NCBI RefSeq assembly: GCF_016135805.1
Contig: NZ_JADWOX010000014.1
Location: forward strand, 1-64,000
Direction of reading: 5' to 3'
Origin: Caulobacter hibisci
GTDB lineage: Bacteria > Pseudomonadota > Alphaproteobacteria > Caulobacterales > Caulobacteraceae
Length of the DNA: 64,000 bases
Positions within the stretch are counted from its first letter, which is position 1, and every line of letters begins with the position of its first letter. Of this stretch, positions 1 through 8,144 are shown piece after piece. A model generated the notes under the pieces. It had not been told where the DNA came from. It worked only from the letters and a program-made list of their open reading frames with translations, and searched no databases. The translations under genes and the position numbers were made by a program.

Positions 1-1
1 C

Positions 2-181
2 GTCGGCATCGGCGGCATGCTCGGCGCCCTCGGCGGCATGGTGTTCTCCAAATATATCGGCCAGGTCCTCGAGACGATCGGGACCTACACCCCGATCTTC
101 ATCGTCGCCGGCAGCGCCTATCTGGTGGCTCTGCTGGTCGTGCACCTGCTGGCGCCCAAGATGGAGCCGGTGAAGATCTGA
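2..181 (+). CDS. MFS transporter, C-terminal end (cut by window edge)
   Basis: Only the last 59 codons are present, ending in TGA at 179-181. The fragment reads as two hydrophobic helices separated by a short loop (TIGTYTP), with the basic tail LLAPKMEPVKI. This resembles the C-terminus of hexuronate/ExuT-type major facilitator carriers, inner-membrane proton symporters for sugar acids. The pectin and alginate genes that follow fit such a substrate, but the substrate-binding part lies outside the window, so this is inference. ligJ follows on the same strand after 116 bases, so the two may be co-transcribed. Confidence 0.75.
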   Translation, partial: VGIGGMLGALGGMVFSKYIGQVLETIGTYTPIFIVAGSAYLVALLVVHLLAPKMEPVKI

Positions 182-297
182 GGGTTGGCCGCCTGGCCTA
201 TAACCGGGCGGCATAGCCGTTCCGACGATCCGATACGACAGGCGTCGGCGGGGCGGGCATTTTCCGGCCGAAGACGCCTAGTCCGGCAAGGAAACGC

Positions 298-1323
298 ATG
301 AGCCTGATCATCGACTGCCACGGCCACTACACGACCGCGCCGGAGCCGCACAACGCCTGGCGCGAAGCCCAGGTGAAGGCCTTCGAGGGCAAGACCGCCC
401 CGCCGCCCTATCCCGAGATCTCCGACGACCTGATCCGCCAGTCGATCGAGGGCGCCCAGCTGAAGCTGCTGCGCGAGCGCGGCGCCGACATGACCATCTT
501 CAGCCCCCGCGCCTCGACCATGGCCCACCATGTCGGCGACGAGGCCGTCAGCCGGGCCTGGGCGCAGCGCTGCAACGACCTGATCAAGCGGGTGGTCGAC
601 CTCTATCCGGAGACCTTCGCGGGCGTCTGCATGCTGCCCCAGTCGCCGGCCGCCGATCTTTCGGGCTCGATCGCCGAGCTGGAGCGCTGCGTCAACGAGC
701 TTGGCTTCATCGGCTGCAACCTGAACCCCGATCCCGGCGGCGGCCACTTCGCCCATCCACCGCTGACCGACCGCTACTGGTATCCCTTCTACGAGAAGAT
801 GTGCGAGCTGGACGTGCCGGCCATGATCCACGTGTCGGGCTCGTGCAACCACGCCCTTCACGCCACCGGCGCCTTCTATATCGCCGCCGACACCATCGCC
901 TTCATGCAGCTGATCGAGGGCGACCTGTTCGCCGACTTCCCGACCCTGAAGTTCATCATCCCGCACGGCGGCGGCGCGGTTCCCTATCACTGGGGGCGCT
1001 ATCGGGGCCTGGCCGACATGCTGAAGAAGCCCGGCCTGGACAAGCACCTGATGAACAACGTGTTCTTCGACACCTGCGTCTATCACCAGCCCGGCGTGAA
1101 CCTGCTGGCCGAGGTGATCGAGAGCAAGAACATCCTGTTCGGCTCGGAAATGGTCGGCGCGGTGCGCGGCATCGACCCGACGACCGGCTTCTATTTCGAC
1201 GACACCAAGCGCTATGTCGACGCGCTGGACATCCCGGACGCCGACCGTCACGCGATCTTCGAGGGCAACGCCCGCCGGGTGTTCCCGCGCCTGGACGCCA
1301 TCCTGAAGGCGCGCGGCCTCTAG
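298..1323 (+). CDS. ligJ: 4-oxalomesaconate hydratase (amidohydrolase family)
   Basis: 341 residues, the family's usual size. LigJ adds water to 4-oxalomesaconate to give 4-carboxy-4-hydroxy-2-oxoadipate in the protocatechuate 4,5-cleavage and gallate pathways, in the cytoplasm. The N-terminus MSLIIDCHGHYTTAP carries the metal-binding DCHGH signature, followed by FSPRASTMAHH, NLNPDPGGGHF, the MIHVSGSCN strand, IPHGGGAVPYHWGR and GSEMVGAVRGIDP. These are near-identical to what I remember of Sphingobium LigJ. No other protocatechuate or gallate gene is visible here. Its TAG stop overlaps the stop of the convergent pectinesterase gene. Confidence 0.88.
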   Translation: MSLIIDCHGHYTTAPEPHNAWREAQVKAFEGKTAPPPYPEISDDLIRQSIEGAQLKLLRERGADMTIFSPRASTMAHHVGDEAVSRAWAQRCNDLIKRVVDLYPETFAGVCMLPQSPAADLSGSIAELERCVNELGFIGCNLNPDPGGGHFAHPPLTDRYWYPFYEKMCELDVPAMIHVSGSCNHALHATGAFYIAADTIAFMQLIEGDLFADFPTLKFIIPHGGGAVPYHWGRYRGLADMLKKPGLDKHLMNNVFFDTCVYHQPGVNLLAEVIESKNILFGSEMVGAVRGIDPTTGFYFDDTKRYVDALDIPDADRHAIFEGNARRVFPRLDAILKARGL

Positions 1324-2423
1324 CGGAGGTTCCAGCCGGCGAGCACCGCTCGCTGGCTCATCCCTCGGGCCTCGGCCGCCGTCAGCGCGCGGCCACGCCG
1401 GAACGCCGCCGCGCCGGGGCCGCCGGATCCGAACTGCGAGAAGCGAACGCTTTCGGGCTGCAGCATGGTGCGTGGGTTGCCGTCCTTGCCGGTGTACCAC
1501 ATCTCGGTCCAGCCCTCGGGCGCGACGTGGTCGTCCATCCAGCAATCGATGAAGGCGGCGGCCGCGACATATTTCGGATCGCCGTAGCGGCCGTCGGGAA
1601 ACACGCCGGACGGCCGCCAGGGCCGGCCCAGATAGACCGAATGGCGCGCCGTGCCGGGCGCCTTGGTCAGCTTGCAGTCCTTGAACACGAAGCCGAACGG
1701 CTGGTCGATCGGCGTGCTGGGGGCGACGACATAGCCGTCGACCGGATTGACCGGGCGCGGCAGCGAGCGGATCTCGCAATCGCGGAAGAACGCCCTGCCC
1801 GCCCCGAAGATGAAGTCGTAGCTGCCCGCGATCAGGCACCGCTCGAACAGGCTGCGTCCGGCGTCCGGGAACAGGGTGTCCTGGTAGCTGAGGATGTCGA
1901 CCTCGGTGATGCGCGCGCGGTCCGATCCCTTGTCGAGCATCAGGGCCACGGCCTGCGGGCCGCCGCCGTCGTGCGAGTGCAGGCCACCCGGCTTGCTCAT
2001 CTGGGCCAGGCCGTCGAAGGCGTTCTGGATGGTCAGGTTGCGGGCGGCGAAGTCGGGCGCGCGAACGAACAGGGTCGGGGTGCGGAACGTGCCCCAGCGC
2101 TTGCCGTCCGGCGCGATCAGGCCCGAGGCGGCCAGGTGGCTGATGACGCTGGCCTGGCGGTCCTCGCCGACCAGGTGGATGAAGGGCCTGTCGATCACGA
2201 CCTGCTCGTCCCAGACCCCGCGCGTCACCAGGATACGGAACGGCCGCTTGCCGTCCTTGGGCGCGGCGGCGACGGCGGCCGAAAGGCGCTCAAAGGTTGG
2301 CGCGGAGAAGCGGCGCGTATCATCCGACCGCTTCAGCACGGCGTCATAGCGCGACGCGGCGACGGCCACGCCCGGGATCAACAACAGGCCGGCCGCGACG
2401 GCCCGGCGCGAAACGATCGTCAT
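1320..2423 (-). CDS. Pectinesterase (carbohydrate esterase family 8)
   Basis: 367 residues from the ATG giving MTIVSRRAVAAGLLLIPGVAVAA, an export signal. A longer frame upstream would run through a terminator hairpin, so I reject it. The enzyme removes methyl esters from homogalacturonan, outside the inner membrane. The right-handed beta-helix signatures are visible: GGGPQAVAL (Gln), SYQDTLF (Asp), GSYDFIFG (Asp nucleophile) and LGRPWRP (Arg). It lies downstream of the TBDR on the same strand, behind that gene's terminator. Pectin demethylation beside a signalling receptor suggests oligogalacturonides as the cue (inference). Confidence 0.9.
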   Translation of the reverse strand: MTIVSRRAVAAGLLLIPGVAVAASRYDAVLKRSDDTRRFSAPTFERLSAAVAAAPKDGKRPFRILVTRGVWDEQVVIDRPFIHLVGEDRQASVISHLAASGLIAPDGKRWGTFRTPTLFVRAPDFAARNLTIQNAFDGLAQMSKPGGLHSHDGGGPQAVALMLDKGSDRARITEVDILSYQDTLFPDAGRSLFERCLIAGSYDFIFGAGRAFFRDCEIRSLPRPVNPVDGYVVAPSTPIDQPFGFVFKDCKLTKAPGTARHSVYLGRPWRPSGVFPDGRYGDPKYVAAAAFIDCWMDDHVAPEGWTEMWYTGKDGNPRTMLQPESVRFSQFGSGGPGAAAFRRGRALTAAEARGMSQRAVLAGWNLR

Positions 2424-2446
2424 CGAAGCCTCGAAAACAAAAAGAT

Positions 2447-2478
2447 GGGCGCCGGCCCTGGAGGATCGGCCGACGCCC
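2447..2478 (-). terminator. Intrinsic terminator of the TBDR gene, inside the pectinesterase leader
   Basis: Read on the minus strand, GGGCGTCGGCC and GGCCGGCGCCC form an 11-bp stem (one mismatch) with a 9-base loop, followed by ATCTTTTTGTTTTC. It sits 25 bases after the TBDR stop and 24 bases before the pectinesterase ATG. Pectinesterase expression must therefore come from read-through or from a promoter inside or close to this site. Confidence 0.7.
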
Positions 2479-2502
2479 AACATTCCCCTGGGAGGAGGAA
2501 GC

Positions 2503-5500
2503 CTAGAACGAATACCGGAAGCCGAAATTGTACTGCCGGCCGGTGTGGGAATAGACGTAGACGCTGTCGCGCTGGCTGTCGGTGTACTGGTCGTTGAATT
2601 CGTCAGTCAGGTTCAGCCCCTCGAAGGTGACCTTCAGGCGCTTGTTGATCGCGTAGGAGGCCGAGGCGTCGACGGTGAAGGTGTCACGCACCCCGTCGAT
2701 GTCGTTGGTCGACGTGCCGCTGGGCACGGCGGTCAGGTACTTGTCGCGGTAGGCGCCGGAGACGCGGGCGCTGAACTTGTCGTCCTCGTAGTAGAGCGTG
2801 GCGTTGAAGGCGTTCTTCGACAGGCCGACCAGGTCGTTCTGCACGAAGCCGGTGGTCGAGCGCGACGAGATGTAGTCGATCTTGGAGTCGACGATCGTGA
2901 CGTTGAAGATCGCCCCGGTGTGGCTAAGCGGCCCCGGCAGGAAGCTGAAGGGCTGCTGGTAGCTGATCTCGATCCCCTTCAGCGGCCCGCCCTTGGTGTT
3001 GACCGGCTGGCTGAACAGGAAGGTGTCGTTGGCCGAGACGCCGGTCAGGCCGTCGAGCAGGCTGACCGGGAAGCCGGAGGCGGCGAAGGTCTGCGAGATC
3101 CGCTGCGTCTGGATGTAGCTGTCGATGTCCTTGTAGAACAGGCCGACCGACAGCAGGGCGTCTTTGGCGAAGTACCACTCGGCCGACAGGTCGTAGGTGG
3201 TGGCCCGGATCGGGTCGAGGTTGGGGTTGCCCGAGCTGACGCTGAACACCCCGACGACGCTGAGGCTGCCGCCCGGCGTCAGGCTGCCGAGGTTGGGACG
3301 GGTCATGACCTTGGCTGCGCCGAAGCGCAGCAGGAAGTCGGCCGTGACCTCGGCGGTCAGGTTCAGGGCCGGCAGAACGTCCTCGTAGTCGCGCTTGACG
3401 GTGGCCTGCTGGGCCGCGCCGGACACCAGCTGATAGCCGGTCGAGCTCTGGTCGGTCTTGACGTAGCGCACCCCGACATCGCCGCGGATCGGCCAGGCGA
3501 ACCGGTCGCTGTTGAAGTCCAGCTGGACGTAGGCGGCGCTGTCCTTTTCGGTGACGCTGCGGATGTTGCCGCGAGCGGCCGAGTTGCTGGCCCCGGACAG
3601 TTCGAACAGGCCCGTGCCGCTGTAGATGTTGAACAGCTTGGCAAAGGCGTCGAGGTCGGGGGCGGCCCAGCTGGTGGGATAGCCCGAACCGCCGAGGTTC
3701 TTGCCAAAGCCGCTGACCAGCTTGGTCAGGGTCGCCAGGGTGACGCCGGCCGGCAGCGTCGGCACGACGGACTCGTTGACCCGCGCCAGGGCCCAGGAGT
3801 CGAACTCGTACTTCTTGAGGTTCACGCCGGCCTTCAGGCGGAAGGTGTCGTTCAGCTCATAGTCGCCGTCGAGCTGGGCGGTCTGGATGGTGTTGGTCAC
3901 GCCCTGCGGCCGCAGGCGGATCTCCGAACGCGCCGCGCCGAAATTGTAGGCCAGCGGATCGGTGACGTCGAAACCGAAGTTCATCGCCGGCAGGTTGGCG
4001 TTGTTCCGGTAGTCGTAGGAGAAGCCGTCGGCGTTCTCGCGGTTGAGGATCACCGTGGTCTGGATCGGGTTGTCGAAGTCCGACTTCGAGAAGCCGACCA
4101 GCCCCGTCACCTTGAAGCGGTCGGTGAAGTGGTGCTCGGCGGTGAAGGTGGCCTGGGTGTACTTGGTCTCGAGCCTGTCGAAGCGGGTCTCGCTCTCGAC
4201 GTCGACGTCGTCGAACAGGCCGTAGGCCATGTCGCCCTTGGCATTGACCACGCCGTCACGGACGATGATCTCGGGCCGGCCGCCCTGGGCGGCGTTGCGG
4301 GCGAAGGACAGGGCCTCCAGCCAGTTCTCGGTGCGGGTGGCCTTGAAGTCCGAATAGAGGAAGTCGGCCGAAATCAAGGTCTTCTCGTCGGGCCTGAACT
4401 GCAGCGAGCCGGTCAGGCCCAGGCGCTTCTGGTCGTGGGTCAGGCGGCCGTAGCGCGGGAAGCGCGGCGAGAACACGCTGGCCGAGCTGGCCTGGGTGAA
4501 GGTCGAGGCCGGGCTGTAGCCGCCGACCTCCGTGCCGTTCAGCCAGCCGCCCGAGCCGTGGCCCTCTTCCAGCAGGTTGCGCTCGGTATAGGCCACCGAG
4601 ACCAGCGCGCCGAGCTTGCCGTCGAACCAGGTATCCGAAGCCAGGGCCGCGAAGCGCGGGTCCCAGCTTTCCGACAGATCGTTGTAGCCCTGCTGGGCCG
4701 AGACCACGAAGGTCGCGCCCTTGTAGTCGAACGGCCGGCCGGTCTGCAGGTCGACGGTGGCGCCGAGCGAGCCCTCCTCGGTCGAGGCCGAGGCGGTCTT
4801 GCGCACGGTGATGCTGTTGAAGAGCTCCGAGGCGAAGACGTTGAAGTCGAACGAGCGGTTGCGGTTGGCGCCGCCCGAGCTGTCGGTGCCGCTGGCCGTG
4901 CTCTGGCCCTCGACGCCGTTGATGCGCACGCGGGTGAACTGGGGACCCAGGCCCCGGACGGTGATCTGGCGGCCCTCGCCGGCGTCGCGGGCGATCGACA
5001 CGCCCGGCACGCGCTGGATGGACTCGGCGAGGTTGGCGTCGGGGAAGTCGGCGATGTCCTCGGCCTTGATGACGTCGACCACGCCGCTGGCCCGCTTCTT
5101 GACGTTCAGGGCGCTGCCCAGGCTGGCGCGGAAGCCGGTGACGACCACCTCCTCGACGGCGGCGGGCTCTTCGATCGTGTCGCCGACGGGATCGGCCTGC
5201 TGCGGGAGGGAGACGGGGGCGGTCGAGGCCAGCTGCACCGAGGCCTTCTGGCCCAGCACCGCCGTGCGGCCGTCGTTGGACACCACGGTCAGATTGCCGC
5301 CGGAGAGCAGGCGCGACAGGCCTTCGGAGACGGTGAAGGTTCCGCGCACGGCGTTGACCTGCTTGCCCTGGACCGCCGCCTGCGGGGCCAGGATTTGCAG
5401 GTCGGCCTGCTTGCCAAATTGAGGAATGCCAGTGGCCGCGGCCTGGGCCGGAATGTCGAACTTGCGGGTCTGGGCCTGAGCCTGGGTCCCCACCAGCACC

Positions 5501-5562
5501 GCCGCGGCGCCCGCCGCCAGCATCAGCGCCGACTTGCCGTAGATCTGTCGCGGATAAGCCAT
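2503..5562 (-). CDS. TonB-dependent receptor with N-terminal signalling (STN) domain
   Basis: 1019 residues from the ATG preceded by GGGAGG. Signal peptide MAYPRQIYGKSALMLAAGAAAVLVG...AQAQ. Residues about 33-105 (FDIPAQAAATGI...VVSNDGRTAVL) form a secretin/TonB short N-terminal domain, which contacts an anti-sigma partner. The plug starts near EEVVVTGFRASL, with RVPGVSIARDAGEGRQITVRGL. The 22-strand barrel ends in aromatic YNFGFRYSF, as expected for BAM insertion. It is an outer-membrane, energy-dependent importer of the type Caulobacter uses for carbohydrates. The sigma and FecR genes directly upstream, plus a copy of the sigma-gene promoter in front, make it the receptor of that system. Its ligand may be pectin fragments (inference from the adjacent pectinesterase). 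Confidence 0.93.
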   Translation of the reverse strand: MAYPRQIYGKSALMLAAGAAAVLVGTQAQAQTRKFDIPAQAAATGIPQFGKQADLQILAPQAAVQGKQVNAVRGTFTVSEGLSRLLSGGNLTVVSNDGRTAVLGQKASVQLASTAPVSLPQQADPVGDTIEEPAAVEEVVVTGFRASLGSALNVKKRASGVVDVIKAEDIADFPDANLAESIQRVPGVSIARDAGEGRQITVRGLGPQFTRVRINGVEGQSTASGTDSSGGANRNRSFDFNVFASELFNSITVRKTASASTEEGSLGATVDLQTGRPFDYKGATFVVSAQQGYNDLSESWDPRFAALASDTWFDGKLGALVSVAYTERNLLEEGHGSGGWLNGTEVGGYSPASTFTQASSASVFSPRFPRYGRLTHDQKRLGLTGSLQFRPDEKTLISADFLYSDFKATRTENWLEALSFARNAAQGGRPEIIVRDGVVNAKGDMAYGLFDDVDVESETRFDRLETKYTQATFTAEHHFTDRFKVTGLVGFSKSDFDNPIQTTVILNRENADGFSYDYRNNANLPAMNFGFDVTDPLAYNFGAARSEIRLRPQGVTNTIQTAQLDGDYELNDTFRLKAGVNLKKYEFDSWALARVNESVVPTLPAGVTLATLTKLVSGFGKNLGGSGYPTSWAAPDLDAFAKLFNIYSGTGLFELSGASNSAARGNIRSVTEKDSAAYVQLDFNSDRFAWPIRGDVGVRYVKTDQSSTGYQLVSGAAQQATVKRDYEDVLPALNLTAEVTADFLLRFGAAKVMTRPNLGSLTPGGSLSVVGVFSVSSGNPNLDPIRATTYDLSAEWYFAKDALLSVGLFYKDIDSYIQTQRISQTFAASGFPVSLLDGLTGVSANDTFLFSQPVNTKGGPLKGIEISYQQPFSFLPGPLSHTGAIFNVTIVDSKIDYISSRSTTGFVQNDLVGLSKNAFNATLYYEDDKFSARVSGAYRDKYLTAVPSGTSTNDIDGVRDTFTVDASASYAINKRLKVTFEGLNLTDEFNDQYTDSQRDSVYVYSHTGRQYNFGFRYSF

Positions 5563-5617
5563 GCCGCGCCCTCCCTTTTTGTTTGTTTCGCACGGCGCTT
5601 CTGGGAGCGCCTGTCTA

Positions 5618-5647
5618 GAGCGATGCGGCGGAAACCGGTTTCCGTCA
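5618..5647 (-). promoter_or_regulatory. Probable ECF promoter of the TBDR gene
   Basis: On the minus strand TGACGGAAA (5639-5647), 12 bases, then GCATCGCTC (5618-5626). The same two blocks with the same spacing stand before the ECF sigma gene at 7240-7269. The -35 block overlaps a perfect 16-bp palindrome, CGGAAACCGGTTTCCG (5629-5644). The start codon lies 55 bases downstream of the -10 block. Assignment to the neighbouring sigma factor is inference. Confidence 0.65.
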
Positions 5648-5685
5648 GACATCGGCGAAGTTTTTCGAAAAATTCGTACGGAGCC

Positions 5686-6654
5686 CTACTCCGCCAGGCG
5701 CGTACCGGCCTCGACGAGAATGGCGTCGCCGCGCACCGTCACCCGGCCGCCGAAGCTGGCGGCGGCGGCGCGGGCGAAGCTTTCGGGCTCGTTGGTGCGG
5801 AACCACCCGACCAGTCGCTGATCGGCCAGGCCGCGATCGACGATGACGATCTTGCGGGCGTTGTAGCGATTGAATTCCTCGGCCGCCGCGCCGAAGGCCT
5901 CGCCGTCGAGCACGATCTGCCCCTCGCGCCAGGCGAGCTCGCGGGTGATCTCCAGCGAGGCTGGGACGGGGCGGGCCGCGCCGGCGCTGTCGGAGGCGAA
6001 GACGCGCTCGCCGGCGGTCACGCGGCGCGGCGCCTCGCCGGTCCCTTCGGACCAGACCTCGACCACGCCCTCGGTGACCAGAACCTCGCTGCCGCCGTCG
6101 CGGCGGCGCACGGAGAAGGCCGTGCCGACCGCCCTCACCCGCACCGGCCCGCTCTCGACCACGAACGGCCGCTGGGCGTCCTTGGCGACCTGGAACCAGG
6201 CCTCGCCGCGATCCAGGCGCACTTCGCGCTTGCCCGGCTTCATCGCCACTTCCAGCGTGGTGTCGGTGTTGATGGCGGCCATCGAACCGTCGGCCAGGGG
6301 CACGCGGCGGATCTCGCCCACGGCGGTGCCGTAACGGGCGGCCAGCAGGCGCGGGACGAACAGGGCCGCGATACAGGCGGCCGCCGCGGCGACGCCGCCG
6401 CCGGCCAGCAGGGCGCGGCGCGAAGGCGGTCTGGCGGGCGCGGGCGTCGTCGCTTCGCCGCCCAGCACGCGGGCGCGGTCGAGCAGGGTCCAGCCGGCCT
6501 GGGCGCGCACATAGGCCCCGAGCCGGCGCGGATCGCCCGCCAGCCAGGATTCGAGCTCGGCGGTTTCGCCGGCGGGGAGTTCGCCTTGATCGACGCGCAC
6601 CACCCATCGGGCGGCGCACGCCTCGATGTCAGCGGCGCTTTCGCGTTCGGTCAT
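5686..6654 (-). CDS. FecR-family anti-sigma factor
   Basis: 322 residues from MTERESAADIEACAARWVVR. The cytoplasmic DUF4880-type N-terminus has the typical WLAGDPRRLGAYVRAQ motif. One transmembrane helix follows at about residues 75-95 (ALLAGGGVAAAAACIAALFVP). The periplasmic FecR domain (GEIRRVPLADGSMAAINTDT...VRLDRGEAWFQVAKDAQRPF) comes next, and the C-terminal STN-like segment covers ELAWREGQIVLDGEAFGAAAEEFNRYN. FecR proteins hold or activate their ECF sigma factor according to receptor occupancy. The start overlaps the sigma gene's end by 26 bases, indicating coupled translation. Confidence 0.92.
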   Translation of the reverse strand: MTERESAADIEACAARWVVRVDQGELPAGETAELESWLAGDPRRLGAYVRAQAGWTLLDRARVLGGEATTPAPARPPSRRALLAGGGVAAAAACIAALFVPRLLAARYGTAVGEIRRVPLADGSMAAINTDTTLEVAMKPGKREVRLDRGEAWFQVAKDAQRPFVVESGPVRVRAVGTAFSVRRRDGGSEVLVTEGVVEVWSEGTGEAPRRVTAGERVFASDSAGAARPVPASLEITRELAWREGQIVLDGEAFGAAAEEFNRYNARKIVIVDRGLADQRLVGWFRTNEPESFARAAAASFGGRVTVRGDAILVEAGTRLAE

Positions 6655-7213
6655 GCGTGCTCGGCCTCCTCGCGGCCGTCGATGGTTGCTCGGTTTCACC
6701 CTCGGCGAGGGCGGCGAGGATGGCGCGAAGCCCCCTCACGGATTCATTCTCGACCACGTTCTCGCTGACCCCCATGCGGCGGGCGATCTCGCGTTGGGGC
6801 AGGCCTTCGATCTTGCGCATCTCGAAGATCAGGCGACAGCGGTCGGGCAAGGCGGCGATCAGCCGCCGCACCCGCTCCAGCTCGCGCCGGCCGCCGGCGA
6901 TGCGCTCGGGCGAAGGCTCGTCCAGCTCGACGTGCAGGGCGTCGATCTCGGCCGCGGTGTCGATCCGCACCACCCGCGCCCGCCGAAGCTGCTCGAGGGC
7001 GACGCTGCGGGCGGCCTGGAAGAGATAGGCCCTGGGCTCGCCGATATGCTCGACGGCGCTGAGGCCCGCCAGGCGGCAATAAGTCTCCTGCACGATGTCG
7101 TCGACGTCGCCCGCGGCCGCGAACGCCCGTCTCAGCCAGGCGCGCAGGTCGGCTTCATGGGGCAGGATTTCCCGCCCTATCCAAGCCACGACGCGCGTAC
7201 GCCCCTCCGACAC
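6629..7213 (-). CDS. ECF sigma factor, FecI-like
   Basis: About 194 residues from a GTG (VSEGRTRVVAWIGREIL) preceded by AGGGCGG. An in-frame TTG at 7270 would place the start inside the promoter, so I chose the GTG. Region 2 reads LRAWLRRAFAAAGDVDDIVQETYCRLAG and region 4 reads LIAALPDRCRLIFEMRKIEGLPQREIARRMGVSENVVEN. It directs RNA polymerase to cell-surface-signalling promoters. FecR and the STN-bearing TBDR follow on the same strand. A promoter block identical to that of the TBDR lies just upstream, which suggests autoregulation. Confidence 0.92.
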   Translation of the reverse strand: MSEGRTRVVAWIGREILPHEADLRAWLRRAFAAAGDVDDIVQETYCRLAGLSAVEHIGEPRAYLFQAARSVALEQLRRARVVRIDTAAEIDALHVELDEPSPERIAGGRRELERVRRLIAALPDRCRLIFEMRKIEGLPQREIARRMGVSENVVENESVRGLRAILAALAEGETEQPSTAARRPSTHDRTRKRR

Positions 7214-7239
7214 CGTTTCCGCCCTAGTTGTTCTGAAGG

Positions 7240-7269
7240 GAGCGATGCACGGCCGCGCGATTTCCGTCA
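7240..7269 (-). promoter_or_regulatory. Probable autoregulated ECF promoter of the sigma gene
   Basis: Minus strand: TGACGGAAA (7261-7269), N12, GCATCGCTC (7240-7248), matching the element at 5618-5647. The shared block extends upstream as CGATGT(T/C). The GTG start at 7213 lies 27 bases below the -10 block, leaving room for a short leader with a ribosome site. Confidence 0.65.
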
Positions 7270-7291
7270 AACATCGACGAGAAAAGCGCCT

Positions 7292-8047
7292 TCAGCCCAT
7301 CCGGGCGCTGATCAGGAAGCGGCTGCGGCTCTCGGCGGTCTTGCGTTCCAACTCCTGGCGCTCGCGCTGCTCTGTAGCGTCGAGCATGGCTTCCAGCAGG
7401 CGCGAGAAGTGCAGCCGCATGGCCTGGCGGGCGGCCTTGGCGTCGCGGCGGCGCAGGGCCTCGACCACGGCGGCGTGCTCGTTCTGGCGGGCGTCGCCGT
7501 CGTGATGGCAGATCGACTGGTGGGTGCGGCGCACCTCCGGATCTTCCATGCGGAACTTCCAGAGGGTCTTGATGGTGTGGATGATCACCCGGTTGCCAGA
7601 GGCCGAGGCGATGGTCATGTGGAACTCGCGGTCCACCGCCGTCGAGCGGGCGTCGTCGTCGCCAGCTTCGACCATCTCGACCAGCAGGGCGTCGAGCTTG
7701 GCCAGATCCGCGTCCGAGATGATCGGCGCGGCCAGGGCGGCGGCTTCGGATTCGAACAGCGAGCGGGCCTCGGTCAGCTCGAAGGCGCTGACGGTCGGCA
7801 GGGCTTCGGCGCCGGCGCTGTCGGGGGCGACCGGACCGCAGACATAGACGCCCGAGCCGGCCCGGATGCGCAGGATGCCGCGCGCCTGGAGGGCGATCTC
7901 GGCTTCACGGACCGTGACCCGGCTCACCCCCAGCCGTTCGGACATCTCGCGCTCGCCCGGCAGGCGCGAGCCAGACGGGAACTCGCCCGCCCGCACCATG
8001 CCGGAGATCTTGTCGGCGATTTCCTCGAACAGCCGGCGGTCGGCCAT
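7292..8047 (-). CDS. GntR-family (FadR/UxuR-type) transcriptional regulator
   Basis: 251 residues. The N-terminal winged helix has the family signature FPSGSRLPGEREMSERLGVSRVTVREAEIALQARGIL. The C-terminal all-helical FCD effector domain (about residues 90-235) has the metal/ligand pattern DREFHMTIASASGN...HHDGDARQNEHAAVVEALRRRD. FadR-subfamily members bind sugar acids or other organic acids; UxuR/ExuR and alginate regulators belong here. Good ribosome site (AGAGGGG). AAATTGG operators lie in its own leader and before the neighbouring TBDR and lyase operon, so it is probably their autoregulated repressor, released by a uronate derivative (inference). Confidence 0.92.
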   Translation of the reverse strand: MADRRLFEEIADKISGMVRAGEFPSGSRLPGEREMSERLGVSRVTVREAEIALQARGILRIRAGSGVYVCGPVAPDSAGAEALPTVSAFELTEARSLFESEAAALAAPIISDADLAKLDALLVEMVEAGDDDARSTAVDREFHMTIASASGNRVIIHTIKTLWKFRMEDPEVRRTHQSICHHDGDARQNEHAAVVEALRRRDAKAARQAMRLHFSRLLEAMLDATEQRERQELERKTAESRSRFLISARMG

Positions 8048-8098
8048 GGCGCCCCTCTAAGACGTTGTTGCGTCGCCAGATTTGCCCCAACCGGATTA

Positions 8099-8122
8099 AA
8101 ATTGGAATAGCAAATTGGTCTG
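8099..8122. promoter_or_regulatory. Candidate GntR operator in the regulator's own upstream region
   Basis: AAATTGGAATAGCAAATT (8099-8116) is an imperfect inverted repeat, overlapped by a second half-site, CAAATTGGTC. Its AAATTGG half matches sites at 11147-11157 and 16525-16535. From memory it resembles the UxuR-type operator with AAATTGG and CCAATTT arms. It is 52 bases upstream of the regulator's ATG. Confidence 0.6.
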
Positions 8123-8144
8123 CGCCATGGCCGCCGATCCGGCG

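Noticed and set aside
1320..1323. Overlapping convergent stops as a possible regulatory antisense overlap (also at 40297-40300)
   Set aside because: Four-base CTAG stop overlaps are common in compact genomes; nothing else suggests regulation.
2545..6768. Very long plus-strand open frame (over 1400 codons) opposite the TBDR and FecR genes
   Set aside because: It is the mirror of codon bias in GC-rich genes. It has Val/Gly/Ala/Arg-rich low-complexity content, no domain, and runs across two well-supported genes and a promoter.
6629..7270. TTG start at 7270 for the first ECF sigma factor
   Set aside because: It would start inside the -35 block shared with the TBDR promoter; the GTG at 7213 has a ribosome site and the family's usual N-terminus.
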